The notes beneath the pieces were generated by a model. It saw only the letters and a list, made by a program, of their open reading frames with translations, was not told the DNA's origin and searched no databases. From contig CAIJLW010000035.1 of NCBI GenBank assembly GCA_903821685.1, positions 1 to 33,619 of the forward strand: a stretch of DNA of 33,619 bases, in the 5' to 3' direction. Shown piece by piece: positions 8,200 through 16,166 of the stretch. The DNA comes from an uncultured Sphingomonadales bacterium. Its GTDB lineage: Bacteria; Pseudomonadota; Alphaproteobacteria; Sphingomonadales; Sphingomonadaceae. Position numbers and translations under genes: made by a program. The first letter of the stretch is position 1. Each line of letters opens with the position of its first letter.

Positions 8200-9321
8200 T
8201 CAACTGCTACCGAAAAGACCGAAAGACGCGAGGTCATTGAAAGTTACCATTAACATGAACGCTGCCAGCATCGCAAATCCTGCACGGAAAGCCCACTCCT
8301 GCACTTGCGGTGTGGCTGGTCGCCTCCGCACTGCCTCAATACCGTATAGCAACAAATGCCCTCCATCGAGCATGGGGATTGGCAGCAGATTGATGAACCC
8401 CAAGTTAATCGAAATCAGAGCGGCTAGGCTTATAAACGTCAATATGCCCAAGCTCATGGCCTCGCCAGAAACTTTGGCGATTTTCAAGGGGCCGCCAAGT
8501 TCGGAAATGGGCCGACGGCCGGATATAATCTGCCCAAGACCAATGACCTGTTGGCGCAGAATATTGCCTGTTTGCTTCACGGCTGCCCAAGGCGCCTCAA
8601 GCAGCCCTAATTCGCGCGTTTCCAACTTGCTTGCACCAATGCCAATGCGACCAATCCGATATTCATTACCGAACCTGTCCACTTCAGTGACCGCAGCTAC
8701 GGTAGCTTGCTTTTCAAGCCGCCTACCGTTTCGCTCGATTTCCATGACTATTTTTTCGCCTGGAATCATAACGACCTCGCGGGCCATCGCATCGAAAGTT
8801 TCGATAGTTCGACCATTCAACGTCAGGATCCGATCGCCGATCTGAATTCCGGCCGCCGCAGCCGCACTCCTCGGTTGAACGACATCGACGACTGGCGGCG
8901 TTACTGATTTACCAAATGCAAGCAGGAAGCCCATGGCGATAAGGATTGCGAGAAGAAAATTTACTGCAGGCCCAGCCGCTACGATCAGAGCACGTTGCCA
9001 CAATGTTTTTGATTGGAACGTCTGATTGCGCTCATGCTCCGGCAATTGCTTCCAGCTTTCGTCTGCTTGGCTTGCAGGATTCATGTCACCAGCAAACTGG
9101 ACAAAGCCCCCCAATGGCAACAGGCCAACGCGCCATAATGTGCCGCGCTTGTCTACCCGCCCCCAAATCTGAGGTCCAAAGCCGATCGAGAATTTCTCGG
9201 CCTTCACCCCAAACCAACGGCCAACAAGATAATGTCCCAGTTCGTGAACGACGACGAGAGAACCTATCAGCGCGAGAAACGCGAAAAGGGTGAGAATAAT
9301 GTTCGGGGATTCAGCGGCCAT
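8200..9321 (-). CDS. rseP: Site-2 intramembrane zinc metalloprotease RseP
   Basis: RseP cleaves membrane-anchored anti-sigma factors and signal-peptide remnants inside the membrane. The 373-residue protein has the zinc motif HExxH in SLVVVHELGHYLVGRWFG near the N-terminus, a central PDZ domain (about residues 125-200, with AAGIQIGDRILTLNGRTIE), and the second metal-site motif NLLPIPMLDGGHLL near the C-terminus, between hydrophobic segments. Its start overlaps the dxr coding end by 11 bases in another frame, so translation is probably coupled. The target anti-sigma factor is not in the window. Confidence 0.96.
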   Translation of the reverse strand: MAAESPNIILTLFAFLALIGSLVVVHELGHYLVGRWFGVKAEKFSIGFGPQIWGRVDKRGTLWRVGLLPLGGFVQFAGDMNPASQADESWKQLPEHERNQTFQSKTLWQRALIVAAGPAVNFLLAILIAMGFLLAFGKSVTPPVVDVVQPRSAAAAAGIQIGDRILTLNGRTIETFDAMAREVVMIPGEKIVMEIERNGRRLEKQATVAAVTEVDRFGNEYRIGRIGIGASKLETRELGLLEAPWAAVKQTGNILRQQVIGLGQIISGRRPISELGGPLKIAKVSGEAMSLGILTFISLAALISINLGFINLLPIPMLDGGHLLLYGIEAVRRRPATPQVQEWAFRAGFAMLAAFMLMVTFNDLASFGLFGSS

Positions 9322-10477
9322 GGGTTAGTTTCTCCAATTCGTGCTGCGCGTAACGGCGGGCGCCTGCATCAATGCTGAACAGGTCATCCAAATTGACAGG
9401 TGCTGCGGGCGCATAAGCCGTCAGGGTTTCTTCGACTAGGGATGCAATTTCCAGGAACCTCATCTTGCCGTCCAAAAAGGCCGCCACTGCAACCTCGTTC
9501 GCTGCGTTCAAGATAGCAGGCTTTGCACCGCCCTCGGCAATAGCTGCGCGCGCAAGTCGAAGCGCGGGAAAGCGGACCACATCAGGCTGCTCGAAGGTAA
9601 GCTGGCTAATTGCAGCAAGATCAAGCGGCTTACACGTCGTGGCAATACGCTCTGGCCAAGCAAGGGTGCTTGCAATGGGAATGCGCATATCGGGCGAACC
9701 CAACTGCGCCAGCGTTGAACAATCGACATATTCAACCATCGAATGGATCACCGATTGGGGATGGACGAGGATATCAAGCTTTTCCAGACCAACCGGAAAA
9801 AGGTGAAACGCCTCAATCAATTCAAGGCCCTTGTTCATCATCGTTGCGGAATCGATGCTGATCTTTGCACCCATGTCCCAATTGGGATGCGCAACGGCTT
9901 GCGCTGGCGTAACATTCCGCATTTCCTCAAGCGAGAAGGCACGGAAGGGTCCGCCGCTTGCGGTCAGGGTGATTTTACGCACTTGGTCAATTTTGCCGCC
10001 AGCGAGGCATTGGAATATGGCGTTATGCTCACTATCGACGGGAAGCAGTAACGCACCAGATTGGCGCACCGCTGCCATCATCAAAGCGCCAGCGGACACC
10101 AGCGCCTCCTTATTGGCCAAAGCGACGGTCTTCCCAGCCTCAATTGCAGCCATCGTAGATGGTAATCCAGCGCAACCCACTATCGAGGCCATAGTCCAGT
10201 CCGCATCGCGCCTAGCAGCCTCCACAAGCGCTTGTGGACCTGCTGCGGCCTCGATGTTCGTTCCGGCCAGCGCGTCCTTGAGTTCGGCGTAAGCCGACTC
10301 CTCCGCGACAACGGCAAGCTCGGCGTTAAATTCGCGCGCCAATTGCGCGATAGCGGCGGCATTGCCGTTGGCGGTTAATGCAACCACGCGGTAATCGCCG
10401 CGATGCTGACGAATGAGGTCCAGTGTCGACAATCCGACCGAACCTGTTGCGCCAAAGATGGAAACGCTGCGTGTCAT
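9311..10477 (-). CDS. dxr: 1-deoxy-D-xylulose-5-phosphate reductoisomerase
   Basis: Dxr makes 2-C-methyl-D-erythritol 4-phosphate with NADPH, the committed step of the MEP isoprenoid pathway. The 388-residue protein begins MTRSVSIFGATGSVGLSTLD with the NADPH-binding GATGSVG loop. The metal/substrate region LLPVDSEHNAIFQCL and the flexible loop LTASGGPFR are present, followed by the conserved HPNWDMGAKISIDSATMMNKG. Length is typical (about 390). It starts 3 bases after the cdsA stop. Together with uppS in the same run, it feeds undecaprenyl phosphate synthesis for peptidoglycan. Confidence 0.97.
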   Translation of the reverse strand: MTRSVSIFGATGSVGLSTLDLIRQHRGDYRVVALTANGNAAAIAQLAREFNAELAVVAEESAYAELKDALAGTNIEAAAGPQALVEAARRDADWTMASIVGCAGLPSTMAAIEAGKTVALANKEALVSAGALMMAAVRQSGALLLPVDSEHNAIFQCLAGGKIDQVRKITLTASGGPFRAFSLEEMRNVTPAQAVAHPNWDMGAKISIDSATMMNKGLELIEAFHLFPVGLEKLDILVHPQSVIHSMVEYVDCSTLAQLGSPDMRIPIASTLAWPERIATTCKPLDLAAISQLTFEQPDVVRFPALRLARAAIAEGGAKPAILNAANEVAVAAFLDGKMRFLEIASLVEETLTAYAPAAPVNLDDLFSIDAGARRYAQHELEKLTHGR

Positions 10478-10480
10478 GGA

Positions 10481-11218
10481 TTAGCCTACCGTCCCACTTC
10501 GAAACAACATGATCACGCCAGCAGCAAAAGCAACAGCGATCAGGCCATCCGTCCGGTCAAATAAGCCGCCATGGCCCGGTATCAATCGTCCGGAATCTTT
10601 TACCCCTGCCCGCCGCTTCATCCAGCTTTCGAAGAAATCCCCCATTTGCGCAACCACCGCAAGCGCGGCCCCCGTCAGCATGAGGCGAAACCAGCCATAT
10701 GCAAGATAGACATCGCCATCGCCAGAATTACCGCCCCTGAAGGCGTAGATGCCTGCTTGAATAAAAACCATCATGAGGCCCGCGCCAATCATTCCGCCGA
10801 TAAGGCCAGACCAAGTTTTGGATGGGCTTATATGTGGCGCGATTTTCGGCCCGCCAAGGCTGCGTCCCGCAAAATAGGCACCGACGTCCGTGCCGATTAC
10901 GCCCGCGATGAGCATGATTGCCGGCGTCATGCCGAAGAATGGCGCGCTGAACAGCAGCAAGGTGAAACATGCAAGGCCAACATAAGTCAGGCCGACCAAT
11001 AGCCACAATATCTGCGCCTGCCGACTTTGCGCGAAACCAAGCACCAATTTGGTAAATTCAAAAAATACACCAAGGCCTATAGCGATAACGAGGCCCATAA
11101 AAGTATAGCCGCCCAACCAAATCGCAGCAATCGCGACCGACATCATAGCAACGCCGGACAATGTCCGTATGCCTAAGTCCGAACGCGGTTTAAGGGGCGG
11201 CGTAACCTTATCGTTCAT
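10481..11218 (-). CDS. cdsA: Phosphatidate cytidylyltransferase
   Basis: CdsA converts phosphatidic acid and CTP to CDP-diacylglycerol, the precursor of all bacterial phospholipids. The 245-residue protein has about six to seven membrane segments and the full CDS signature SWMKRRAGVKDSGRLIPGHG followed by GLFDRTDG near the C-terminus. A conserved inner motif GTDVGAYFAGRSLGG is also seen. The start ATG overlaps the uppS stop (ATGA). The order uppS-cdsA-dxr is the standard proteobacterial one. Confidence 0.96.
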   Translation of the reverse strand: MNDKVTPPLKPRSDLGIRTLSGVAMMSVAIAAIWLGGYTFMGLVIAIGLGVFFEFTKLVLGFAQSRQAQILWLLVGLTYVGLACFTLLLFSAPFFGMTPAIMLIAGVIGTDVGAYFAGRSLGGPKIAPHISPSKTWSGLIGGMIGAGLMMVFIQAGIYAFRGGNSGDGDVYLAYGWFRLMLTGAALAVVAQMGDFFESWMKRRAGVKDSGRLIPGHGGLFDRTDGLIAVAFAAGVIMLFRSGTVG

Positions 11219-11934
11219 CGACCACCATAGCGACGTTCACGGCGGGCGAATTCGTTCAGCGCAGCGGCAAGTTCATCTTTGCTGAAATCGGGCCACAAGG
11301 TCTCAGTGAACCAGAATTCGGCATAAGCTGCCTGCCACAACATGAAATTAGAAAGACGCTGCTCGCCTGACGTTCGGATAAGCAAATCCAGCGGCGGTAA
11401 GCCAGCGGTGTCCAGGTTGGCCTCAATGCTGGACACGCTTATCTCGCCTTGCGCAGCGGCGGCGCGTGCAGCGCGGACCATCTCGTCCTGGGATCCATAA
11501 TTTAACGCTACCGCTAATGTCGTTCGGCTGTTCTTCGACGTCCGCGCAATCGATTCCTCAAGCATTTCCACAATATCAGGTGATAATGCTTTGTAATCGC
11601 CTATAATCTTTAACCGGACGTCATTTTCTGCAAATGTATCAAGGTCGGATTTGATGAAATCGCGCATTAGCGCCATCAGATCGTTTATCTCTTCCTCGGG
11701 CCGTTTCCAATTCTCGCTGGAGAAGGCATAAAGGCTAAGTGTTTCTAGGCCAAGCTCGCCCGCTGCACGCACAATATCACGGACAGTCTCAACGCCGCGT
11801 CTGTGTCCCATTGCGCGGGGTAACATGCGCTTCTTAGCCCAGCGACCATTGCCATCCATGATGATAGCAACGTGCCGCGGCCTTTCGCCTGTGCCGGCTG
11901 CGATGCGGACGGGTTGCGGTTCGACGTGCGCCAT
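11215..11934 (-). CDS. uppS: Undecaprenyl diphosphate synthase (cis-prenyltransferase)
   Basis: UppS condenses isopentenyl diphosphate onto farnesyl diphosphate in cis to make the C55 lipid carrier for cell wall synthesis. The 239-residue protein carries the first conserved block HVAIIMDGNGRWAKKR (catalytic Asp D27), then GHRRGVETVRDIVRAAGELG, LYAFSSENWKRP, and the C-terminal LLIRTSGEQRLSNFMLWQAA and YAEFWFTETLWPDF. Length is typical. It lies 51 bases downstream of frr and overlaps cdsA by 4 bases. Confidence 0.97.
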   Translation of the reverse strand: MAHVEPQPVRIAAGTGERPRHVAIIMDGNGRWAKKRMLPRAMGHRRGVETVRDIVRAAGELGLETLSLYAFSSENWKRPEEEINDLMALMRDFIKSDLDTFAENDVRLKIIGDYKALSPDIVEMLEESIARTSKNSRTTLAVALNYGSQDEMVRAARAAAAQGEISVSSIEANLDTAGLPPLDLLIRTSGEQRLSNFMLWQAAYAEFWFTETLWPDFSKDELAAALNEFARRERRYGGR

Positions 11935-11985
11935 TACGTATCTAAACGCGGTCGAAGCGAATGGAAGGGAAGTTTGTATCCGGCC

Positions 11986-12543
11986 TCACTGGCTCAGGAT
12001 TTCCTTTTCCTTATGCGCTGCTGCTTCGTCGACCGCTTTGATCATCTCGTCGGTCATTTTCTGGACTTCAGTCTCCAACCGCTTGCGATCGTCCTCGCTG
12101 ATTTCTTTCTTGTTCTCGTCAATTTTCAGACCGTCATTTGCGTCGCGACGCACGTTGCGGATCGCGATTTTGGCTTTCTCAGCATATTGGCCAGCGAGCT
12201 TTGCCAGTTCTTTGCGGCGTTCCTCGGTGAGATCGGGAATAGGCAAGCGCAAAGTCTGCCCATCGGTAATCGGGTTTAACCCAAGACCAGCCGAACGAAT
12301 GGCTTTTTCCACTGGCGTCACGTTTGAGCGGTCCCATACCTGAACCGATAGCAAACGTGGTTCAGGCGCGCTGACGGTAGCGACCTGGCTCAACGGCATG
12401 TGCGAACCGTAAACTTCGACGACTACGGGGTCGAGTAAAGTCACGTTGGCACGCCCGGTACGCAGCCCGGAAAGGTCGCTTTTAAATGAATCGACAGCGC
12501 CCTTCATACGGCGCTCAACGTCGGTTTTGTCATATTGCGGCAT
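11986..12543 (-). CDS. frr: Ribosome recycling factor
   Basis: RRF splits post-termination ribosomes together with EF-G. The 185-residue protein has the hallmark N-terminus ([20 protein letters not shown], with the GRAN motif following) and the C-terminal helix-rich half ([30 protein letters not shown]). Length matches the family (about 185). It starts 3 bases after the pyrH stop, so both are in one transcript. Confidence 0.97.
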   Translation of the reverse strand: MPQYDKTDVERRMKGAVDSFKSDLSGLRTGRANVTLLDPVVVEVYGSHMPLSQVATVSAPEPRLLSVQVWDRSNVTPVEKAIRSAGLGLNPITDGQTLRLPIPDLTEERRKELAKLAGQYAEKAKIAIRNVRRDANDGLKIDENKKEISEDDRKRLETEVQKMTDEMIKAVDEAAAHKEKEILSQ

Positions 12544-12546
12544 GGA

Positions 12547-13272
12547 TTAGTTTCCTTCGCTTGTTACCACAGTTGAAGTGCCGCTTCCGTCGAGCACCTT
12601 CAATATATTGCCCCGTTCGCGGATAGAGAACACCACGATAGGAATGTTGTTGTCACGGCATAACGACACAGCGCTTGCGTCCATAACCTTAAGATTATCT
12701 GCTAAGACACGGTCATAACTTAATGTTTCATAACGCTTTGCTGTCGAAACCTTTTTAGGATCGGCATCATACACACCATCAACCGAGGTACCCTTGAACA
12801 ACGCGTCGCATTGCATTTCAGCAGCGCGCAAAGCAGCACCGCTATCCGTCGTAAAGAACGGTGCGCCAACGCCTGCGGCGAAAATAACGATCCGGCCCTT
12901 TTCCAAATGCCGCTCAGCACGGCGACGGATGACGGGTTCGCAGACCTTGTCCATTTCAATGGCAGACTGCACGCGGGTCGGTACGCCGAGCTGTTCAAGC
13001 GCGTTTTGCATGGCGAGCGCATTCATGACGGTCGCGAGCATGCCCATATAGTCGGCCTGCGCCCTGTCCATGCCCTTTGCGGCACCGGAAATACCCCGGA
13101 AGATGTTACCCCCACCGATTACAAGGCACAGTTGCAATCCAGTATCCTGTGCAGCTTTTACCTCTTCGGCAACGCGCGCCACAGTAACGGGATCAATGCC
13201 ATAGGCTTGATCCCCCATAAGCACTTCGCCCGATAGTTTAAGCAGAATGCGACGATAGCCGTGCGCGCTCAT
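12547..13272 (-). CDS. pyrH: Uridylate kinase (UMP kinase)
   Basis: PyrH phosphorylates UMP to UDP in pyrimidine nucleotide synthesis. From the ATG at 13272 the protein has 241 residues. It shows [20 protein letters not shown], the glycine loop [24 protein letters not shown], the substrate region [20 protein letters not shown] and [15 protein letters not shown], all typical of bacterial UMP kinase. The frame is open to 13368, but an AGGGA site just before the ATG at 13272 and the family N-terminus decide the start. The tsf stop lies 102 bases upstream, with a hairpin in the gap. Confidence 0.97.
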   Translation of the reverse strand: MSAHGYRRILLKLSGEVLMGDQAYGIDPVTVARVAEEVKAAQDTGLQLCLVIGGGNIFRGISGAAKGMDRAQADYMGMLATVMNALAMQNALEQLGVPTRVQSAIEMDKVCEPVIRRRAERHLEKGRIVIFAAGVGAPFFTTDSGAALRAAEMQCDALFKGTSVDGVYDADPKKVSTAKRYETLSYDRVLADNLKVMDASAVSLCRDNNIPIVVFSIRERGNILKVLDGSGTSTVVTSEGN

Positions 13273-13343
13273 AATATCCCTCACCCTGATACGATTATGG
13301 CGCCCAGCTATAGGAGCCGTGCGCCACATCGCCAAGTGCTTAT

Positions 13344-13361
13344 CCCCGCCTTTTGGCAGGG
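13344..13361. repeat. Intergenic hairpin between tsf and pyrH
   Basis: A 7-bp stem (CCCCGCC / GGCAGGG, with one G-T pair) and a 4-base TTTT loop lies 13 bases after the tsf stop. On the minus (transcribed) strand it reads as CCCTGCC-AAAA-GGCGGGG followed by GATAAG, without a T-run, so it is not a complete intrinsic terminator. It may be an mRNA stability or processing element separating the abundant rpsB-tsf message from the pyrH-frr part. Confidence 0.5.
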
Positions 13362-13374
13362 AAGCCAAGAATAT

Positions 13375-14301
13375 TTATGCGCCGACCGCAGCAGCCACTT
13401 CAGCTGCAAAGTCAGACACTTCCTTTTCAATGCCTTCGCCAAGCTGGAAGCGGACATAATCCTTCAGCACGATTGGCTTACCAGCTTCTTTACCAGCGGC
13501 CGCGACAACATCCGAAATAGGGGTCTTGCCGTCCATAACGAATGGCTGGCTCAACAAGGCATTTTCCTTAGCGAACTTCTTCACGGCGCCTTCAACCATC
13601 TTTTCAACGATATCCGCTGGCTTGCCGCTTTCCGATGCCTTTTCACGCGCAATACCGCGCTCACGCTCAAGCGTTTCGGCATCAAGGCCGGATTCGTCAA
13701 GCGACAGCGGGAATGCCGCAGCGATGTGCATCGCCAGCTGCTTGCCAAGGCCATCAAGCGTCGCAGCGTCTGCATCGCTCTCAAGTGCAACAAGAACGCC
13801 GATACCGCCCATGCCAGGCGCCGCAGCGTTGTGGACATAAGAAACAACACGGCCATTATTGACCGAAAGCGACTTTACGCGGCGAATAACCTGATTTTCA
13901 CCGATGGTGGCGATGTTGTTGGTCAATCGTTCTTGAACGGTTTCGCTTCCGCCATAAGGCGCGGCCAAAACGGATTCAGCATCGTTGGCGCTGAGGTTGA
14001 GGGCAACTTGGCTGACAGCAGCGACGAATTCTTGAAACTGTTCGTTTTTGGCAACGAAATCTGTCTGGCTGTTAACTTCGATAGCAGTACCCTTGGTGCC
14101 CTCAACAGCAACGCCTACAAGACCTTCCGCCGCGGTGCGGCTCGATTTCTTGGCAGCAGTTGCAAGGCCCTTGGCGCGCAGCAAATCAACTGCGGCTTCG
14201 ATATTGCCGTTGGTTTCTTCAAGCGCCTTTTTGGCGTCCATCATCCCAGCGCCGGAAAGCTCACGCAGTTCCTTGACGGCTGAAGCGGTAATTGCAGACA
14301 T
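13375..14301 (-). CDS. tsf: Translation elongation factor Ts
   Basis: EF-Ts regenerates EF-Tu-GTP. The 308-residue protein has the N-terminal UBA-like domain with the signature [18 protein letters not shown], then the core motif [19 protein letters not shown]-type segment (here [18 protein letters not shown]), followed by two core subdomains with [13 protein letters not shown] and the C-terminal [20 protein letters not shown]. Length is typical for alphaproteobacteria. It follows rpsB at 149 bases, with two palindromic sequences in the gap. Confidence 0.97.
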   Translation of the reverse strand: MSAITASAVKELRELSGAGMMDAKKALEETNGNIEAAVDLLRAKGLATAAKKSSRTAAEGLVGVAVEGTKGTAIEVNSQTDFVAKNEQFQEFVAAVSQVALNLSANDAESVLAAPYGGSETVQERLTNNIATIGENQVIRRVKSLSVNNGRVVSYVHNAAAPGMGGIGVLVALESDADAATLDGLGKQLAMHIAAAFPLSLDESGLDAETLERERGIAREKASESGKPADIVEKMVEGAVKKFAKENALLSQPFVMDGKTPISDVVAAAGKEAGKPIVLKDYVRFQLGEGIEKEVSDFAAEVAAAVGA

Positions 14302-14351
14302 AAGAGTGTCCTTTCGAAAGGTACGGAGGCCAATACAGCCTCATTGAAGTT

Positions 14352-14373
14352 CGTCATCCCCGTAAAAGCGGAG
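14352..14373. repeat. Degenerate REP-like palindrome between rpsB and tsf
   Basis: The stretch CGTCATCCCCGTAAAAGCGG with the following AGA has the form of the common alphaproteobacterial intergenic repeat (GTCATCCCCG-loop-CGGGGAT), with mismatches in the right arm. It lies in the rpsB-tsf gap about 45 bases from a second, better palindrome of the same style in the opposite orientation. Confidence 0.45.
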
Positions 14374-14418
14374 ATCTAACACCAGCGCTTACTTCACAAG
14401 CAAACGACAAGAGTCGGC

Positions 14419-14436
14419 CCCCCGCATAAGCGGGGG
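14419..14436. repeat. GC-rich hairpin after rpsB (REP-like / partial terminator)
   Basis: A perfect 7-bp stem CCCCCGC / GCGGGGG with a 4-base ATAA loop sits 14 bases downstream of the rpsB stop. The minus-strand text before it (GTCGTCACCCCCGC) matches the REP-like motif start seen inverted at 14352. No T-run follows, so partial termination or 3'-end protection of the rpsB message is more likely than full termination, because tsf follows in the same operon. Confidence 0.55.
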
Positions 14437-14450
14437 TGACGACAATTTGG

Positions 14451-15323
14451 TTACGCTTCGGCGGCAGGCGCTTCGGCAGGAGCAACTTCAGCAGCGGGCG
14501 CTGCTTCTTCAGCCACCGGCGCTGTTTCTTCAGCTACTGGGGCTGCTTCTTCGATCGCTGGCGCGGTTTCTTCTACCAAAGCAGGTTCAGCCGCTGGCTC
14601 AACTTCCGCACCAAGGTCAATGCCCTTGGCAACCTTAGCGTTTACATTGCCCTTGGTCGCCGCAGTAGCAACCGCGTCGCAATACAAACGGATGGCGCGT
14701 GCAGCGTCATCATTTGCAGGAACCGGGAATGCAATTCCATCAGGCGATACGTTTGAATCGAGGATCGCGATCACTGGAATACCAAGAACATTGGCTTCCT
14801 TGATGGCAAGTTCTTCCTTGTTTGCGTCGATGACGAACATAACGTCAGGAATGCCACCCATGTCGCGGATACCGCCAAGGCTCATTTCAAGCTTATCGCG
14901 CTCGCGGGTCATCTGAAGAATTTCCTTCTTCGTGAAACCGTGCGTGTCGCCCGAAAGCTGCTCTTCAAGCGTCTTGAGCTTCTTGATCGAGTTCGAAATG
15001 GTCTTCCAGTTGGTGAGCATACCGCCCAACCAGCGATGGTTGACGAAATGCTGACCCGATGCGCGTGCCGCATCGGCAATTGGGCCTTGCGCCTGGCGCT
15101 TCGTGCCAACGAACAGGACCTTGCCGCCAGACGAAACGCTCTGTGCGACGAAATCTAGAGCGCGTGCGAACAATGGCACGGACTGCGACAGGTCGAGAAT
15201 GTGGATGCCGTTGCGCGCGCCGAAAATATACGGCTTCATACGCGGATTCCAACGGTGTGTTTGGTGGCCAAAATGGGCCCCAGCTTCAAGCAAATGCTGC
15301 ATGGTTACGACAGGTGCCGCCAT
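14451..15323 (-). CDS. rpsB: 30S ribosomal protein S2 with acidic C-terminal tail
   Basis: S2 belongs to the back of the small ribosomal subunit. The 290-residue protein begins [20 protein letters not shown] and contains [49 protein letters not shown] and [17 protein letters not shown], all standard S2 blocks. It is longer than E. coli S2 (241) because about the last 52 residues form a low-complexity Ala/Glu/Pro tail with repeats of the type [17 protein letters not shown] strong GGAGAAG-type ribosome binding site precedes the ATG. It heads the long minus-strand cluster. Confidence 0.97.
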   Translation of the reverse strand: MAAPVVTMQHLLEAGAHFGHQTHRWNPRMKPYIFGARNGIHILDLSQSVPLFARALDFVAQSVSSGGKVLFVGTKRQAQGPIADAARASGQHFVNHRWLGGMLTNWKTISNSIKKLKTLEEQLSGDTHGFTKKEILQMTRERDKLEMSLGGIRDMGGIPDVMFVIDANKEELAIKEANVLGIPVIAILDSNVSPDGIAFPVPANDDAARAIRLYCDAVATAATKGNVNAKVAKGIDLGAEVEPAAEPALVEETAPAIEEAAPVAEETAPVAEEAAPAAEVAPAEAPAAEA

Positions 15324-15430
15324 GGTACTTCTCCTTCCGGTTGAGCCTCTGGGAAACTAGAACTTCACTTTTGCCTGAAAGACAAAGATCAGCACCGGTT
15401 TGTGCGTTTCCCATGTGGAATGACGGCGCC

Positions 15431-15457
15431 GTTATAGTTGTCGACAGGATTCGTCAA
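15431..15457 (-). promoter_or_regulatory. Likely rpsB promoter
   Basis: On the minus strand TTGACG (15457-15452) and TATAAC (15436-15431) are separated by 15 bases, about 110 bases upstream of the rpsB ATG. The hexamers fit a housekeeping sigma-70 promoter except for a spacer slightly shorter than the usual 16-18. The leader between it and rpsB (15324-15430) contains no gene. The plus-strand gene at 15557 diverges from this region. Confidence 0.55.
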
Positions 15458-15556
15458 GCACCAACAGACTCACCAGATGGCGCAATTTGGTGTAGTCGCA
15501 TTAACAATCGGTTCAGAACGCACCGCATAGCGAGACATTATGGGCAGGAAGACAAA

Positions 15557-15973
15557 TTGAAAACGCGTTGGGCAGTCACTGCTTCAATCGCGTTGCTCGC
15601 GATATCCTCGCCGGCGCTCGCCAAAGATCAATCGCTTGGCGAAGCACAGCAATCTGCGCCTCCCGAGCGCATCTCCTTTCTTGTTACCTTCGGCACGGAA
15701 AAATGTCCGGACGCAGTCGGCGACGAAATCATGGTCTGTGCGGTCCAGCCGGAGGGTGACCGGTTCCGGATTCCTAAACCTATCCGCCCAAATAGCGAAT
15801 CGCCAGTAGCAGGCGGAAGCTGGACCTCCGCCGTTGAGAGCCTTGACGGCTATGCGCGCGCTGTGTTGCCCAACAGCTGTTCTGTCAATGGAAGCAACGG
15901 CTTCACTGGGTGCATGCAACAGGCACTTCAAAAATGGCATGCAGAGCGCCGCGGAACACGCAGCGCGCCGTAA
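15557..15973 (+). CDS. Small secreted protein with four cysteines, function unknown
   Basis: I do not recognise a function. From a TTG at 15557 the protein has 138 residues and starts with a signal peptide (MKTRWAVTASIALLAISSPA, likely cleaved after LALA/K), so it should be periplasmic. The mature part has the motif KCPDAVGDEIMVCAVQPEGD followed by RFRIPKPIR, a pattern (DEI-x-VC ... R-x-P) often seen in short exported sphingomonad proteins, and a C-terminal pair of cysteines in NSCSVNGSNGFTGCMQQAL, giving two possible disulfides. TTG is chosen because no ATG or GTG fits before the signal peptide and an AGGAAG site lies about 6 bases upstream. The open frame extends far upstream over rpsB, which is rejected. 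Confidence 0.75.
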   Translation: MKTRWAVTASIALLAISSPALAKDQSLGEAQQSAPPERISFLVTFGTEKCPDAVGDEIMVCAVQPEGDRFRIPKPIRPNSESPVAGGSWTSAVESLDGYARAVLPNSCSVNGSNGFTGCMQQALQKWHAERRGTRSAP

Positions 15974-16009
15974 TTTCGCAGGCCAGTGAACTTTTTGCGG
16001 CCGAACAAG

Positions 16010-16018
16010 TTATCCACA
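16010..16018 (+). promoter_or_regulatory. Consensus DnaA box
   Basis: TTATCCACA, the consensus 9-mer bound by DnaA, occurs once, between the stop of the secreted-protein gene and the LexA box at 16077. A single box is not an origin. It could regulate the downstream small gene or be chance (about one perfect 9-mer per strand per 260 kb by base composition alone, so local chance is modest). Confidence 0.5.
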
Positions 16019-16065
16019 GGCAATCCCCGAAGTTACCCAGCCATGTTCCCCGCGTGGAATACCGC

Positions 16066-16091
16066 TTGACATGTTGGAACAAATAGTGAAC
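16066..16091 (+). promoter_or_regulatory. SOS promoter: -35 hexamer with LexA box
   Basis: A perfect -35 hexamer TTGACA (16066-16071) is followed five bases later by GAAC-AAATAGT-GAAC (16077-16091). GAAC-N7-GAAC is the complement of GTTC-N7-GTTC, the direct-repeat LexA operator of alphaproteobacteria. The box would sit between -35 and -10, where bound LexA blocks RNA polymerase. The -10 is not clear; the hexamer at 17-base spacing is AACAAC. The target is the small membrane protein gene starting at 16167. Confidence 0.7.
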
Positions 16092-16166
16092 AACAACGTA
16101 TATCCGGTGTTTAGCCGAATCAAACTTCCCCACCGTTTTAAGGTGGGAACGCAAAGGACCAGTGCC

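Noticed and set aside
7922-8845. Plus-strand open frame of 307 codons opposite bamA/rseP
   Set aside because: It spans two real genes and their gap on the other strand, with no recognisable protein features.
13261-14283. Plus-strand open frame of 340 codons opposite tsf
   Set aside because: It is the antisense shadow of a certain gene, and its translation shows no domain.
15059-15556. Long plus-strand extension of the secreted-protein frame over rpsB
   Set aside because: It runs antisense through rpsB, lacks codon-like content, and the signal peptide begins only at 15557.
16071-16166. Upstream ATG for the small membrane protein
   Set aside because: It overlaps the LexA box and would place the promoter inside the coding sequence; the ATG at 16167 has a good ribosome binding site.
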